Shown: one piece after another, positions 52,195-63,369 of the stretch
Layout: every line of letters begins with the position of its first letter
Numbering within the stretch: the first letter of the stretch is position 1
Assembly (NCBI GenBank): GCA_950022655.1
Contig: OX465583.1
Coordinates: 66,634,652 to 66,698,651 of the forward strand
DNA from: Alentia gelatinosa
Taxonomy: Eukaryota > Annelida > Polychaeta > Phyllodocida > Polynoidae
Direction of reading: 5' to 3'
Length of the DNA: 64,000 nucleotides
Program-made: the position numbers and the translations under genes
Notes under the pieces: generated by a model
Databases searched by the model: none
What the model saw: only the letters and a program-made list of their open reading frames with translations
What the model was told of the DNA's origin: nothing

Positions 52195-52975
52195 ACCAAA
52201 CTGCCTGACCACCAACCTGCCCAACCACTAACCTGCCCAACTACGAACCTGCCCAACCACCTACCTAGCCAACCACCAACCTGCCCAACCACTAACCTGC
52301 TAAACCATCAACCTGCCCAACCATCAACCTGCCAGACCATCAACCTACCAAACCACCAACATGTCAAACCACAACCTGTCCAACCACCTACCTGCCCAAC
52401 TACCTACCTGCCCAACCACCTATCTGCCCATTTATCTTGCTATTTGTAGGGCTACAAGCTGCATCACATCATTCTAATTACGATACTAGGTACCAACTGC
52501 CCAACCACCAACCTGCCCAACCACCAAACTAGCCAACTACCAACCTGCCCAACCACCAACCTACCAAACCATCAACCTACCAAACCATCAACCTGCCTAA
52601 CTACCAACCTACTAAACCATCAACCTGCCCAACCAACAACCTGTCCAACCATAATGTGTCCGACCAAGAACCTGCCCGACCACCAACCTGTCCAACCACC
52701 TGCCTGCCAAACTACCAACCTGTCCGACACCAACCTGCCCAACACCAACCTGCCCAACACCAACCTGCCCAACTACCAACCTGCCCAACCGCCAACCTGC
52801 CCAACCACCAACCTGCCCAACTACCAACCTGCCCAACCACCAACCTGTCCAACACCAACCACCAACCTGCCCAACACCAACCTGCCCAACACCAACCTGC
52901 CCAACCACCAACCTGCCCAACCACCAACCTGCCCAACCACCACCCTACCCGACCACCAACCTGACAGACCACGGC
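52195..52975. repeat. Minisatellite with 16-bp core CCAACCACCAACCTGC
   Basis: Degenerate array in two blocks (52195-52435 and 52495-52975) with a repeated lead-in TACAAGC-GCATCACATCATTCT before each. Because 16 is not a multiple of 3, several frames stay open on both strands, producing spurious Gln/Pro/Thr-rich or Gly/Trp/Val-rich frames. Confidence 0.95.
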
Positions 52976-52984
52976 TCCCAATTT

Positions 52985-53115
52985 CAATAGTTTGGGGGGT
53001 AAAAGGGAATGGCCACCACAACAGCGAAAGCAATCAACGGCACTTACAGCAGAGAATATAAAGTCTCGTTACATAAGTGCCATCGCTGTTGAGGTACCCC
53101 TAACGTTCGCCACGC
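52985..53115 (+). repeat. Dispersed repeat, copy 1 (partner 63100-63235)
   Basis: GGGAATGGCCACC, AATCAACGGCA, AAGTCTCGTT and GCCATCGCTGTTGAG are shared with 63100-63235 in reverse orientation. Confidence 0.7.
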
Positions 53116-53380
53116 TAGCATAGTGAACGGAATATTAAAGAAATCAATATTTAATGAATAATTTGATAATTCCAAATTATTGCTCATGTTTCCCCCCATA
53201 TTTCAGTTTTTATTTGATGTCTCTAAGTGGATTTCTTTAAATTTTTTTTGACAGAATTACAGTACTCAACCCTGCAGCTCTCGCTTATAAGACATGGAAG
53301 CCGCTCCCTGTTGCCACCTTCTAGTAGTGAAATGCGAACTGCCGCTATTGTGTTAGTGAGAGTAATTTCAACTTATGAAA

Positions 53381-53657
53381 CAGGGACCTGTTTCACTAGT
53401 TTCATGACAAGTCTAGATGGCGTCTGTGACACCATACAGACATATTGGGGTTGACTAGTTTCGTGACAACACAAGTAGTGCTGGCACAAGTGGCGCTGTA
53501 GTGTCACTGTTTGCAAACCAACATTGCGACACAACATGGGACAATAGATGTGACATGTGTTATGAAATGTGACTTGTCCGTTCTTGCTTGCACTGTTGGT
53601 GCCGCTTTTCATGTCTGTCTAACACTTTTGTCACGAAACTAGTGAAACAGGTCCCTG
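53381..53657. mobile_element. MITE with about 30-bp terminal inverted repeats
   Basis: CAGGGACCTGTTTCACTAGT at the left and ACTAGTGAAACAGGTCCCTG at the right. 277 bp. A third internal copy of ACTAGTTTCGTGACAACAC lies at 53455. Confidence 0.85.
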
Positions 53658-53866
53658 CTCCCTGTATTATTACTGACAGTCATGTACTGTGACCCTCCCT
53701 CGTCACGCTTGAACTTCAACGATGTTCTCAGCCTTGCTGACCGTTTTCTGGCTGTTTTATTGGCGGTATTTGCAGACAAAGAGAGGCGGAATGTGCTCGC
53801 CATTCTAACGATCCCTGAGTCAGCCTCATCCTTCTCATTAGAGACATTCCTCACCATGCTCTCCTG
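53639..53866 (-). other. Unassigned reading frame, possible orphan exon
   Basis: A 72-codon frame from ATG 53857 with a protein-like mix of residues (SNEKDEADSGIVRMASTF, ANKTARKRSARLRTSLKFKR). It is preceded by CCTGAACCCAG, a plausible acceptor, and ends inside the MITE terminal repeat. I do not recognise it. It could be a stray exon from a gene to the right or chance. Confidence 0.2.
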
Positions 53867-54194
53867 GGTTCAGGGAGTACTTCCACCCGCACCATTAAAG
53901 GCATATTTAAGACAGTTTGGATTCAAAATACAAACCGGTGTAATTTTTCTGAATATTGAATATAATGAGCTCAAAGTGTTGTAGAACACATGTATATATC
54001 CAACTTTGAATTCGGGTGTTATAGTACTAGTATTTGAAGATCAATATTATGATGATATTATAAATTCACCCATCCATCAACCTGCCTCCCCATCTACCTG
54101 CCTACCCATCAACCTGCCTCCCCATCTACCTTATCATACTCTCTAACTAGTATTCTGTACAAGGTTCTCACTATGCTCTATGGATGAAGAATTC

Positions 54195-54378
54195 TTAACG
54201 AACTAGGCTTAGAGCCTTGAGAACCCACTGGCCTGCCTCCCGTGATAAACACGTACATCAATGCAACCGCTAGGTGGCATCATTGAGATTATAGGAATCT
54301 TTGGGTTGCATTGATGTACGTCTTTAGCATGGGAGGCAGGCCAGTAGATCCTCAAGGCTCTAAGCCTAGTTCGTTAAG
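54195..54378. repeat. Long inverted repeat
   Basis: Arms 54195-54268 and 54303-54378 pair almost throughout (TTAACGAACTAGGCTTAGAG and its complement). The 34-bp loop contains CCGCTAGGTGGCATC, a CTCF-like sequence. Confidence 0.85.
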
Positions 54379-54640
54379 TATTAAGTGTTGTGTAGTGGCG
54401 AGATCGCCTCTAAAACATCATCCAGTACCAGGGCGCCCCTACAGTGTATCTGGGGTACTATTATAATAAACAGTCAAAGCTGGAGAACTTGAAATGTAGA
54501 CTGATTCTGAGTTATCCACTGATCAAATCCCCACAATATATACAAGATTTGTGACATTAAGTATCTCATGAGAGGGGTGCACCCAGGAAAGCTACATAGA
54601 CCCCCTCCACCAGGGGCGTCAGAACGTTTTAAAAGTGGGT

Positions 54641-54930
54641 GGGGGGGGGGGGGGGGACCTGGGAAATTACTGGCCTTTTTCTCACATGGTTAAAAGTCAG
54701 ACTTCGACATCGGCCTGTTCCACTGGAAAAGTAAGGCTTAGCCAATGGTACACCTTAAAATGTCAGACTTTGGCATTCTTCTGCACTGCAAAGTCAAGGC
54801 TTAGCCATTGTTGCAATCTAAAAAGTCAGAATTTGACATTTTTCAATGCTGAAAAGTCAAGGCTTAGTTATTGTTGCACACTAAAAAGTCAGACTTTGAC
54901 ATTGTTTTCTTGTAGTGGAAGAGTTTGAGT
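54641..54930. repeat. Poly-G tract and diverged 64-bp tandem repeat
   Basis: G run at 54641-54656, then three to four copies of AAAGTCAGACTTTGACATT and AAGTCAAGGCTTAGCCATTG spaced about 64 bp. Confidence 0.7.
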
Positions 54931-55890
54931 TTGTAAACCACTATATAAAATGAGACATTTTCAAAAGTAAAAAAAATCAGTTGTTTGGGCCCTGAACTCC
55001 ACTGTATTTACCCTTCATTCAGGAAAATTGAAGCTGCTGACTTTTTTTAGGGCAGCAGAAAAGAGTATGGCTGTGTGCGTGAGGGCGGTCCACCCCTTCT
55101 AACGCCACTGTCCATCCTAGAAAACCTTTGTTCCCTCTACATGGAACCTTCCCCCGAACTCCCTTGGAAGGCAGCCCTACCGTTTGCTATTTCTAGATTA
55201 ACAATCGCCCCCTACACACACCTTCCTGGAGTATGTAGCCCTTTCCTATTATGGCTTTTTTAGACAGACTACCCTCCTACGACTTAGCCATAGACAGTCT
55301 AATTTTAAACCCAGTAAACATAGACAGTGGATATGAATAGACGTCGCATGGCGAGACAAAACACGCTACGTCTTCCTGTTTACATTTGGGGCTGGCAGGG
55401 AAGGCGTAGAGGTCACCACTAACCTCGTGCACTCTCTTCAAAAGGGCACTTCGTCTCAGAAAACGGATGACCTTTGAGTGGACTTCTCACATGTATAATT
55501 ACAAGCCGGGGTCCTGGATGCGCATCTAATTGGCGAGTGATATTCATGGTCCGTTGTGAAAGGTTCGTGGTAAAGGTCAGCCAGCTGTCTCCGCCACCGG
55601 CAAAACAATGCGAGGCAACTTTTACAGTTTAACTCGAGTGCAAACTCTCTCAAATGGCCTCCTGTTTCCCGTCCTCCTCCCTCCCTCCGCCCACGCCACA
55701 TCCATCAGCTCAGCTAGAGTCATAGGAATCCAGGAAAATCTCTGACAAAGTATTCAACTGTTAGAAATAATACCCTGATTTGGTTTACTAAATACTAATC
55801 TCACATAAGACAGCAGGATTTGGCTCAGACAAATTCCCCACGAGGTACACAAATCTCACCGTGTGAATCCTGCTTTAGGGGAATGGAACC
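54931..55890. other. Intergenic, nothing recognised
   Basis: No repeat or gene I can support. A CT-rich run near 55665-55690 is low complexity. Confidence 0.5.
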
Positions 55891-55894
55891 CGAC

Positions 55895-56590
55895 AAATCA
55901 AACGGCAATATTTTATACTCCAGTATGGAATCTCAGCAGGACTTTTCTCAGAAAAACACCCTGTGAGGTACATGAATCTCAGTAGGACTTGTCTCAGAAA
56001 AACATCCTGTGGGGTGCACAAATCTCACTGCGTGAATCCCACTTTAGACAAACACCCTGTGAGTTACATGAATCCCAGCAGGATATGTCTCAGACAAACA
56101 CCCTGTGAGGTACATGAATCTCAGCAGGACTTGTCTCAGAAAAACACCCTGTGGGGTGCACGAATCTCACTGTGTGAATCCCACTTTAGACAAACACCCT
56201 GTGGATACATGGATCTCTCTCTGTGAATCCCACTTGAAACAAACTCCCTGTGAGGTACATGAATCTCACTGCGTGAATCACACTTGAGACAAACACCCTG
56301 TGTTGTACATGAATCTCACAGTGTGAATCCCACTTTAGACAAACACCCTGTGAGTTACATGAATCCCAGCAGGATATGTCTCAGACAAACACCCTGTGGT
56401 GTGCACAAATCTCACTGCGTGAATCCCACTTTAGACAAACACCCTGTGCGGTACATGAATCTCACTGCGTGAAATACACTTGAGACAAACACCCTGTGGG
56501 GTACATGAATCACACCGTGTGAATCCCACTTTAGACAAACACCCTGTGCGGTACATGAATCTCACTCTGTGAATCCCACTTTAGCGTCAA
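55895..56590. repeat. Minisatellite, 46-50-bp unit
   Basis: About 13 copies of ACAAACACCCTGTG with TACATGAATCTCACTG and GTGAATCCCACTTTAG. The last units are exactly 50 bp apart (AAAC at 56387, 56437, 56487, 56537). Variant units contain CAGCAGGACTTGTCTCAG. Confidence 0.95.
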
Positions 56591-57147
56591 GTGCGACTGA
56601 GCTCATCACCATTTGGCTAACAAGACAGAGATCAGAGGTGAGAGAGGAGCTTACAGGATGTTCCTCCTTTTTAATCAGCTCTAAGAAGGGTCGCCACTCC
56701 TGTTGCCACTGCGTAGTATCGATTCAGCCTCGGCCCCCGAAACGCAGTAGTTTTATCACCTCCACTCGTGTCACGAAGGCTCGGCCAGTATTTATTTATC
56801 ATTGCGGTCGGACTTTCTTTTAGAAGGGCCGCCGGAATTGGTTTATTTTCAGACCGAGTCGTCCCAAACGTACTCCGGTCACTTGCGTCACCAGTCGCTG
56901 CAGGGCTGGACCGGGCTCACGCAAACGGAATGTCAAGCAGGTATTTCTGGACCTGTTCGTGACTGTTACCTTCATGTGACTGGCCCCTTTTTTTTCTGGC
57001 CAATTGGAGTTAATTGGTATTGTCAATTATAACCTGGTGCACTTGGAGAATCCCTCAAAAAGCACGGAGATTGTAGACTATGCATGAGAATGGCTGATTA
57101 GACTCTGTCGGCCGGGAGGCAGTCAGCGCACATACGCACGTCTATAG

Positions 57148-57473
57148 CCGGTGTGCTGCAATAGTTTGTTACCCTGCGATAAACTGTTATTATCGCCCAC
57201 TCAATATGGGCATGCATCTGGACATGTTCTTCCATTCAGCTAGCACAGACTATTTGACGTACTACTATTTTGATGTGATTTTAATGTAAATAAATGAAAA
57301 GAATAGTATTTCACCAACAGAAACTGTTAGTAAGACATGAGAATTACATGTCACGATATGTCGTGATATGCTCCAATCATGGATTCTAATGCTGCACATG
57401 CTCATGCGCACCAGATACTAATGGGCGATAATAACGGTTTATCGCAGGGTAATAAACTATCGCACTACACCGG
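57148..57473. mobile_element. MITE with 52-bp terminal inverted repeats
   Basis: Left end CCGGTGTGCTGCAATAGTTT, right end AAACTATCGCACTACACCGG. Both inner parts contain CCCTGCGATAAAC and TATTATCGCCCA. 326 bp. Confidence 0.85.
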
Positions 57474-59015
57474 GAATGTTGATCGTAATACTAATCTGGA
57501 GAAGGGGGGAGCCTGCTAATCAGCCACAACATTTTTCTAAGCATGTTTTTGGATGTTTATTTTTTTTTCATTTTGAAAAAAAGTTAAAAGACAAAGTAAC
57601 AGAGGAAGAAAACGACCGCAGACAGCCTACGACATCGCATCTGATTCTTCACCACCTTGAATGGCTGTCGGTGAAAAACTAATGAGGAATTGGAGAGAGA
57701 TGCCGAAAATAGTCCGGACCTGTGTAGTAAAGACCAGACACTGGTGTTCAGGAGAGGTTTTTAGTTCTATAAAACATTCCTGCCAGTCATCGAGTCGCCA
57801 TACAAATGAAAGGTAAATAAAATAATCAAGACAGGTGAAAATAAAATGTTAGAAAAATCATCAACGAATCAGAGAGTCAGGAACCTTTGTTATTTGCTCC
57901 TCCCCGCTTTTGTACGAGACGATTATAGGCGGCGATTCTTGAATGTTGCACCAACTGATGACTTTCAGCCGTTAAAGGCTAGAAATCGTCTCATGTAAAT
58001 GCCAAGTGCATGGCGACTGCAGATCGTCTGATTACATCATATTACGCGATTTTACACAACCCGACGACTATACGACACAGCGACTATTTCAATCCAGCTT
58101 GAATTTGTCATCTCGACACCTATTCCTATAAGAAGTCGTCTAGTATAAATGCTTCGGAACATTCTGGGGTTGACAACTTGTAAAGTTTCAGTCTATACAT
58201 CCCTATCGTGACCAATTATATTGGTTTCTATGCGAAGATATTGTCATCTAAGTATTAGTACCAAAATGACTGCATTAGTACAGTCGCCATCTTGTAGTAG
58301 TTCCCATCCTGTCTTGATGTTGACCGTTCGGTGGCCATGCAGTGAATGGCATATTTACCCTTATTATCACTCACTCTAGTTCCCAGTTTAGCCACATGGG
58401 GGCAGGGCGCTCTGACATGACACTGACACCTGAGTTGTCAGTGACATGAGCGGCCCTCCTTGGCATGTACAACAGACCAGAATGAGACTGGTCAGTTCTG
58501 ATTGGCTGTGACTCCCACAGCCAATCCCATCCCAATCCCATCCCAGATACAAGCTTACCCTGAACTCAGTTGCCACCTGCTGTGTGTATATAAGTGGATA
58601 TTTTATGATGGATTAAACAGTTAAGTTCTTGACTCATAGTAGTACATAGTACCTCTGTGTTTGTGTTCTTACTTCCTTCTTATTAAGGTCTACACCTAGC
58701 TAGTCTGGGCCTCTAGACTTTACAAACTGTTAGGGCTGATATTACATGATCGATCACCACCTGACGACCATTGATTAGATGTTCTACAGTTACAGGTATT
58801 AAATTTCTATCGTAGAAGGTGGACGTTGGGCTTTACATTGGAATTCTTCCAGTAAAATTTCAGTCCACCAGGAAGCGAATATACATAAATAAAATCAATC
58901 TTAGACATGAGATAAGATGTATTGGCAGGTACTTGCCTACCATGTTTCTTTGGATAAAAATATTCCACAAGCTCGTAGAGCGAGTGGAATATCTTTTGTA
59001 TTAAGTAGATATACC
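57474..59015. other. Intergenic with degraded palindromic repeats
   Basis: 57910-58150 has complementary motifs (GAGACGATT, AATCGTCTC, GAAGTCGTCTAG), likely another decayed foldback element. No gene supported. Confidence 0.45.
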
Positions 59016-59019
59016 TGTA

Positions 59020-59525
59020 TGCTCAATGTATGGTGATACACACTCCCTATGTGTTTTCTGTGGACACTTTGTTTTAGGTGGATATATCTATATGCTCTAG
59101 ATATGTAGATACACACTGCCTATGTGTTCTCTATGGACACTTCGTATTAAGTGGATATATCTGAATGCTTCGGGTATGGTAACACACACTCCCTATGTGT
59201 TTTCTATGGGCACTTTGTACCAGGTGGATATATCTGTATGCTCTGGGTATGGTGATACATACTCCCTATGTATTTTCTATGGACACTCTGTAATAGGTGG
59301 ATATATTTGTATGCTCTTGGTATGGTGATACACATTGCCCATGTGTTTACTATGGACACTTTGTATTAAGTGGATATGTCTGTATGCTGCGGTTATGGTG
59401 GTACACACTCCCTATGTGTTTTCTTTGGACACTATGTATTAAGTGGATATATCTGTATGCTCCTTGTATGGTGATACACACTCCCTTTGTGTTTTCTATG
59501 GATCCTTTGTGTCAGGTGGCTAATA
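59020..59525 (+). repeat. Tandem repeat, 72-73-bp unit, 7 copies
   Basis: Each unit reads GTGGATATATCTGTATGCTC, then GGTATGGTGATACACACTCC, then TATGTGTTTTCTATGGACAC. Copies start near 59080, 59151, 59224, 59298, 59370, 59442 and 59515. Confidence 0.95.
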
Positions 59526-59959
59526 AATGCTTGACTCTCTTCATCTTGCAAAAAACATTTTCTTGCCATGAACAGCCTTCCCGATTTAGTTTGTTGATCT
59601 TGAATAGTATAATTAATCCCCAGTCCACCCTGACCGCAGCATCCTTACAACCCAAATTAATTTCGTTATTTTGCGATCAAATGTCAGTGTTGAATACGGT
59701 GGCATATATTGCCTGGCCGGGTAATACTGTGATTAGTATTCCCCTGGCCGGGGATCCCGTTGATAAGCCCCGCCTGGGCGCCACAAACAGCTCCCTAAAC
59801 CACTGAGGACGAGTCTCGTGTGATGCTACTTAAAGCCACCTCATTAACTCACTCAATGTCAGAGCTGGATGTACGTAAGAACTACACAGAGATGTTCCTA
59901 GCTTGCCAATGTTATTAATATATCATCCCTAAGAAGTCACATGAGAATAATTAGTAGAA

Positions 59960-60140
59960 ACCGAATGAGAGTTAGACTTGTCAGTGTTTATGCCATGACG
60001 GGAAGGTTGTGTATTGCTACGCGAAGCGTTAGCGTAGTGAGGAACTGACTTGACCAGAGTGGCATAGACACTGACAAGTCTAACTCGAGTTTCGTATTTA
60101 TCCTACCCCGTCTCCACAACTTTATGATATTAGGAAAGTC
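59960..60140 (+). mobile_element. Foldback element, family F
   Basis: Stem GAGTTAGACTTGTCAGTGTT / GACACTGACAAGTCTAACTC; apex CTACGCGAAGCGTTAGCGTAG shortened here to GCTACGCGAAGCGTTAGCG; tail begins TTTATCCTACCCCG like family B. Confidence 0.8.
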
Positions 60141-60562
60141 TGACTCGATTCCGTCAATGTTTGACAGCTGTCAGAATTTCTGCTCTGCAGCCGGAACCAT
60201 TTACACAGGTAAATAATTCCTAAAATCTAAAAATAAAAATAACATCTCAAGATATGCACTTGTAACCTTGTTGTATCGTGGGGCATATCGGGACCATGAT
60301 CACCTTTCCTTTTCTACAGGAGCTCCCATGACGATGCATGGTGAAGTGGCCTATCTAGATTTGTAGATAAAATACATTGTACCTTCCAAATAAGCCTCCT
60401 ATTTTCACTTTTTGTATCAGAGCCATATCGGGAGGGCTAAATTCCTATTGTGGTAGGTTGACGCCAGGCCTTTATCCCCAATTGCATATACTACTCACAC
60501 AGCCGCCATAGAATATCACCTGCCCCGAATTGGACTTTTCATGTACTACTACCCCGTTAGAG

Positions 60563-61268
60563 TTTTTTGTTTTGTATTTTTGATAAATTTCTTTATTGAG
60601 TCATGAAGTGTACACATCTTTTACAATTTCGCCATTTAGGTTGATTTTCTCAACAAAGAGGCAGATGGTCTCAGCCTTATCATAAGGCTGGTTTTCTTGG
60701 CCAAGCCATATACTAATAGATTTATAACCAGCTTATAACATACTATAATAGTAACTTAAATTTGAACAGGAAGGAAAAGTAAAAAAATAATATGAAATAC
60801 AAGGTTATCAGTCAGGAGCATTGTTTGGGTACAATAAATATCTAGTACAGTTTTAGTGCTTCCAAATTCAAATTCAAAATTCAACAGAAACTAGATCTGC
60901 CAAATTCTTTCCTTCATAATGGTTCTGGTTAAGGCCTTAAACATTTTAAGGGACTCAGTATTTCGTACAATAGGGGTTAAGTAGTTCCATGCCACACCAC
61001 CATGAAAAATTACCGATCTCATGTAAGCTCTCCCATTTGGGCGATCAATATGAAAAACAGGAGCATCTGTGAGCCTAGTATTCACCTGTTTTTTTTTTAT
61101 GTTTTCAATCACCCGCGATTTCTTATACATATAGTTCAGTAAATGAGCGTTTCTTCTGTCCTTAAGCAATGGAATCGCAGCCAATCTATGTAAGTTTCTT
61201 ATAGAGATATAGGGATTCGCTTTAAGACAAATACGAAGAGCACAATTTTGTAGCTTTTGTAGTTGGTG
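60563..61268 (-). mobile_element. 5'-truncated non-LTR retrotransposon (LINE) remnant
   Basis: On the minus strand, an open frame from 61268 to 60891 encodes the C-terminal end of a reverse-transcriptase polyprotein: LQKLQNCALRICLK, IRNLHRLAAIPLLKDRRNAH, GRAYMRSVIFHGGVAWNYL and a final FKALTRTIMKERI before the stop. The NCALRICLK and WNYLTP motifs recur in CR1/jockey/RTE-like elements. A 3' UTR follows with AATAAA at 60597-60592 and an A-rich end near 60563. The catalytic domain is missing. Confidence 0.75.
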
Positions 61269-61493
61269 TTAACCGTGATCATAGACCGCATCAGTGTGAC
61301 ATTATTTGAGAGTCTTGTGATATTATGTATCAAATGGTGTCTCAACATTTTGTTTAATTATGTTAAATTTGGGTATTCGAAAATTTTGTAACAAATCAAT
61401 AGCTTGCCATTGACGAAATAGAATTGCTCAAATTATTATAACTAGATACAATATTCGTAATTTAGTTATCCAATTTAATCAATAGTAAAAATT

Positions 61494-62172
61494 AGCGATA
61501 CCGCGGGAATATAGGGATACGATCCGATATTTCGGGAGCAACGCTTTTTCAGTCGGATCGTTAATGTAATTGTAAAAATAAAATTGCGATCCGGTTATAG
61601 CTAGCGATACCACAAAAAGTTGAGCAACGGGGCCCAGGGATAATGACAGAGCTGCGGATCGCAGAATAGCGATCCGAGGGCCTAAACATTGCTCCAGAAA
61701 TTTTGCGGATCGTGTCGTAATCGCATAGGCGCATCGCCACGTAAAATACTGGTTTTTGAGTTTTTATGCTGACCTTCACAGCACACTGGATCGTATTGCT
61801 GTGGGTTAAATACAGCCTTATCTGATATTTCAAATAACGATTCATGGTGGTACTACCAACCCCCGCCACTTGTTCTTTTACCTATAGGAAAATGGCGATC
61901 CACACCAACAGGTGTCAGATCAGTTTTAACTCTGGTGTCATCTGTATTTGATTTAAAAAACTAAATAATTTCCTCCTGTCTCCTTCAATATGTTCCCCTG
62001 AATTGTTGTATCGCTATCGCATCGTAAAAAAATAGCGATACCGCGGGAATTTAGGGATATGATGCGATATTCCAGGAGCAACGCTTTTTCAGTCGGATTG
62101 TTAAAGTAATCATAAATGTCAAATTGCGATCCGGTTATAGCTAGCGATAACACAAAAAGTGGAGCAACAGGG
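61494..62172. repeat. Pair of about 141-bp direct repeats flanking 400 bp
   Basis: 61494-61634 and 62032-62172 are near identical (AGCGATACCGCGGGAAT, GGAGCAACGCTTTTTCAGTC, CGATCCGGTTATAGCTAGCG). The sequence between has inverted GCGATCCG/CGGATCGC motifs. Could be a transposon with terminal repeats or a tandem duplication. Confidence 0.8.
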
Positions 62173-62279
62173 CCTAGACGGGTATTTCCCGGTGCTGTGA
62201 TGACAAACAGGAAACTGTCATCTTACGAAGTACACCCAGAACGATGATGAATAACATCAAATTTATCGTATGGGGCCCT

Positions 62280-62420
62280 CCCACCTAGTACGACGGGCTA
62301 CGACGTGCTGCAATTAACCTCCCAGTATCGGCGACAAATGCCACCGTTGCCGCCGACATCGTAGCCCGTCGGGAGGTTAGTTGTAGTTCGTCGTAGCGTA
62401 TTAGGAGGGTTGTCTTTTTT
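62280..62420. mobile_element. Foldback element with ACGACGGGCTACGA motif
   Basis: CCCTCCCACCTAGTACGACG and its diverged complement near 62390-62415, with GACGGGCTACGAYGT on each arm. A relative is at 62740-62885 (GACGGGCTACGACGGGCTAC). Confidence 0.65.
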
Positions 62421-62739
62421 TAACCGCGGGCTCTGCGACAAAAAAAAGTGAGAAAACACTTTTAACTATACACTTGAGGTAGAATATATAAAATCTGTTA
62501 TAATTCCAGAGATAGAGCATCGTTATGATAGATTTTTAATAGTGTACACATAACAATACCATATTGTTTTTGAGACAATAAAAGTTAAAAGCTAAACCAG
62601 AAAATGATTGATTTGAGACCTTTAGCCTTTATCAAATGACTCCAAATTTGCAGTGCAGTATCTCCATTATATAACCCACCGGATCTACAAATTTCATAAT
62701 TTCCGGTCAAGTATTTGACATATAAGAGAGATCTTCCCG

Positions 62740-62890
62740 GCCGTAGTTGTCGCCGACGGGCTACGACGGGCTACAAAATTCAAACATGTTTGAATTTCGT
62801 AGACACCCTACGATTAACGTTTTTTGTCGGCGCGTGTCGTAGAGCTCGGCGACAAAACCCAGCTAATCAAGACCGAGCTCTGCGACAGCT
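62740..62890. mobile_element. Palindromic element, second GACGGGCTACGA copy
   Basis: Central perfect palindrome AATTCAAACATGTTTGAATT at 62778-62797, flanked by GTCGCCGACGGGCTACGA and TGTCGGCGCGTGTCGTAG. Confidence 0.65.
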
Positions 62891-63099
62891 CCACGAATTT
62901 TTTTCGGTCTGTCTTATTTAAGTAAAGAAATCTCAAAATCACCTCAATGTCTTACAAGCGAGAGCTACAGTGGCAGGCTCTGTAACTCCGCTAAGAATTC
63001 ACATAGAAGCGACAAATAAAAATTGAAATGTGGGAAAAGATACGAGGAATGATTTGGAATTATTAAATTATTCGTTATATATAGATTTATTAAATATCT

Positions 63100-63235
63100 C
63101 GTTTGTTATGCTGGCATAGCGAACAGCACTGGGATCTCAACAGCGATGCCAGTTCTGAAACGAGACCTTATAATTCTCGCTTATAATGCCGTTGATTTCT
63201 CTCGCTTTGGCGGTGGCCATTCCCGTTTACTCCCC
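63100..63235 (-). repeat. Dispersed repeat, copy 2 (partner 52985-53115)
   Basis: ATGCTGGCATAGCGAACA, CTCAACAGCGATGCC, TGCCGTTGATTTCTCTCGC and GGTGGCCATTCCC match the other copy in reverse. Confidence 0.7.
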
Positions 63236-63369
63236 CCGGCTTTTGAAACAGCTCCCTGGTCTGTAGTGGTTGGACTCGCTCCACTAATACAAAGAGGGTG
63301 GTAATAAACTTGAGAAATGTCTTTAGGTTCCTTCTTAATCCATCAATTTTGATATCCAAGTGGTACTAC

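Noticed and set aside
52654..53061. 135-codon Pro/Thr/Gln-rich frame
   Set aside because: Product of the 16-bp minisatellite, open in several frames on both strands.
55963..56472. Frames with repeated HPV-YMNLS-CVNPTLDK peptide
   Set aside because: Translation of the 46-50-bp minisatellite; unit length changes shift the frame.
43818..58583. Scattered CTCF-like motifs (43818, 45842, 46077, 49235, 58569)
   Set aside because: Each matches 13 of 15 positions, but about seven such hits are expected by chance in 64 kb.
59297..59806. 169-codon frame
   Set aside because: Mostly translation of the 72-bp tandem repeat; no recognised domain after it.
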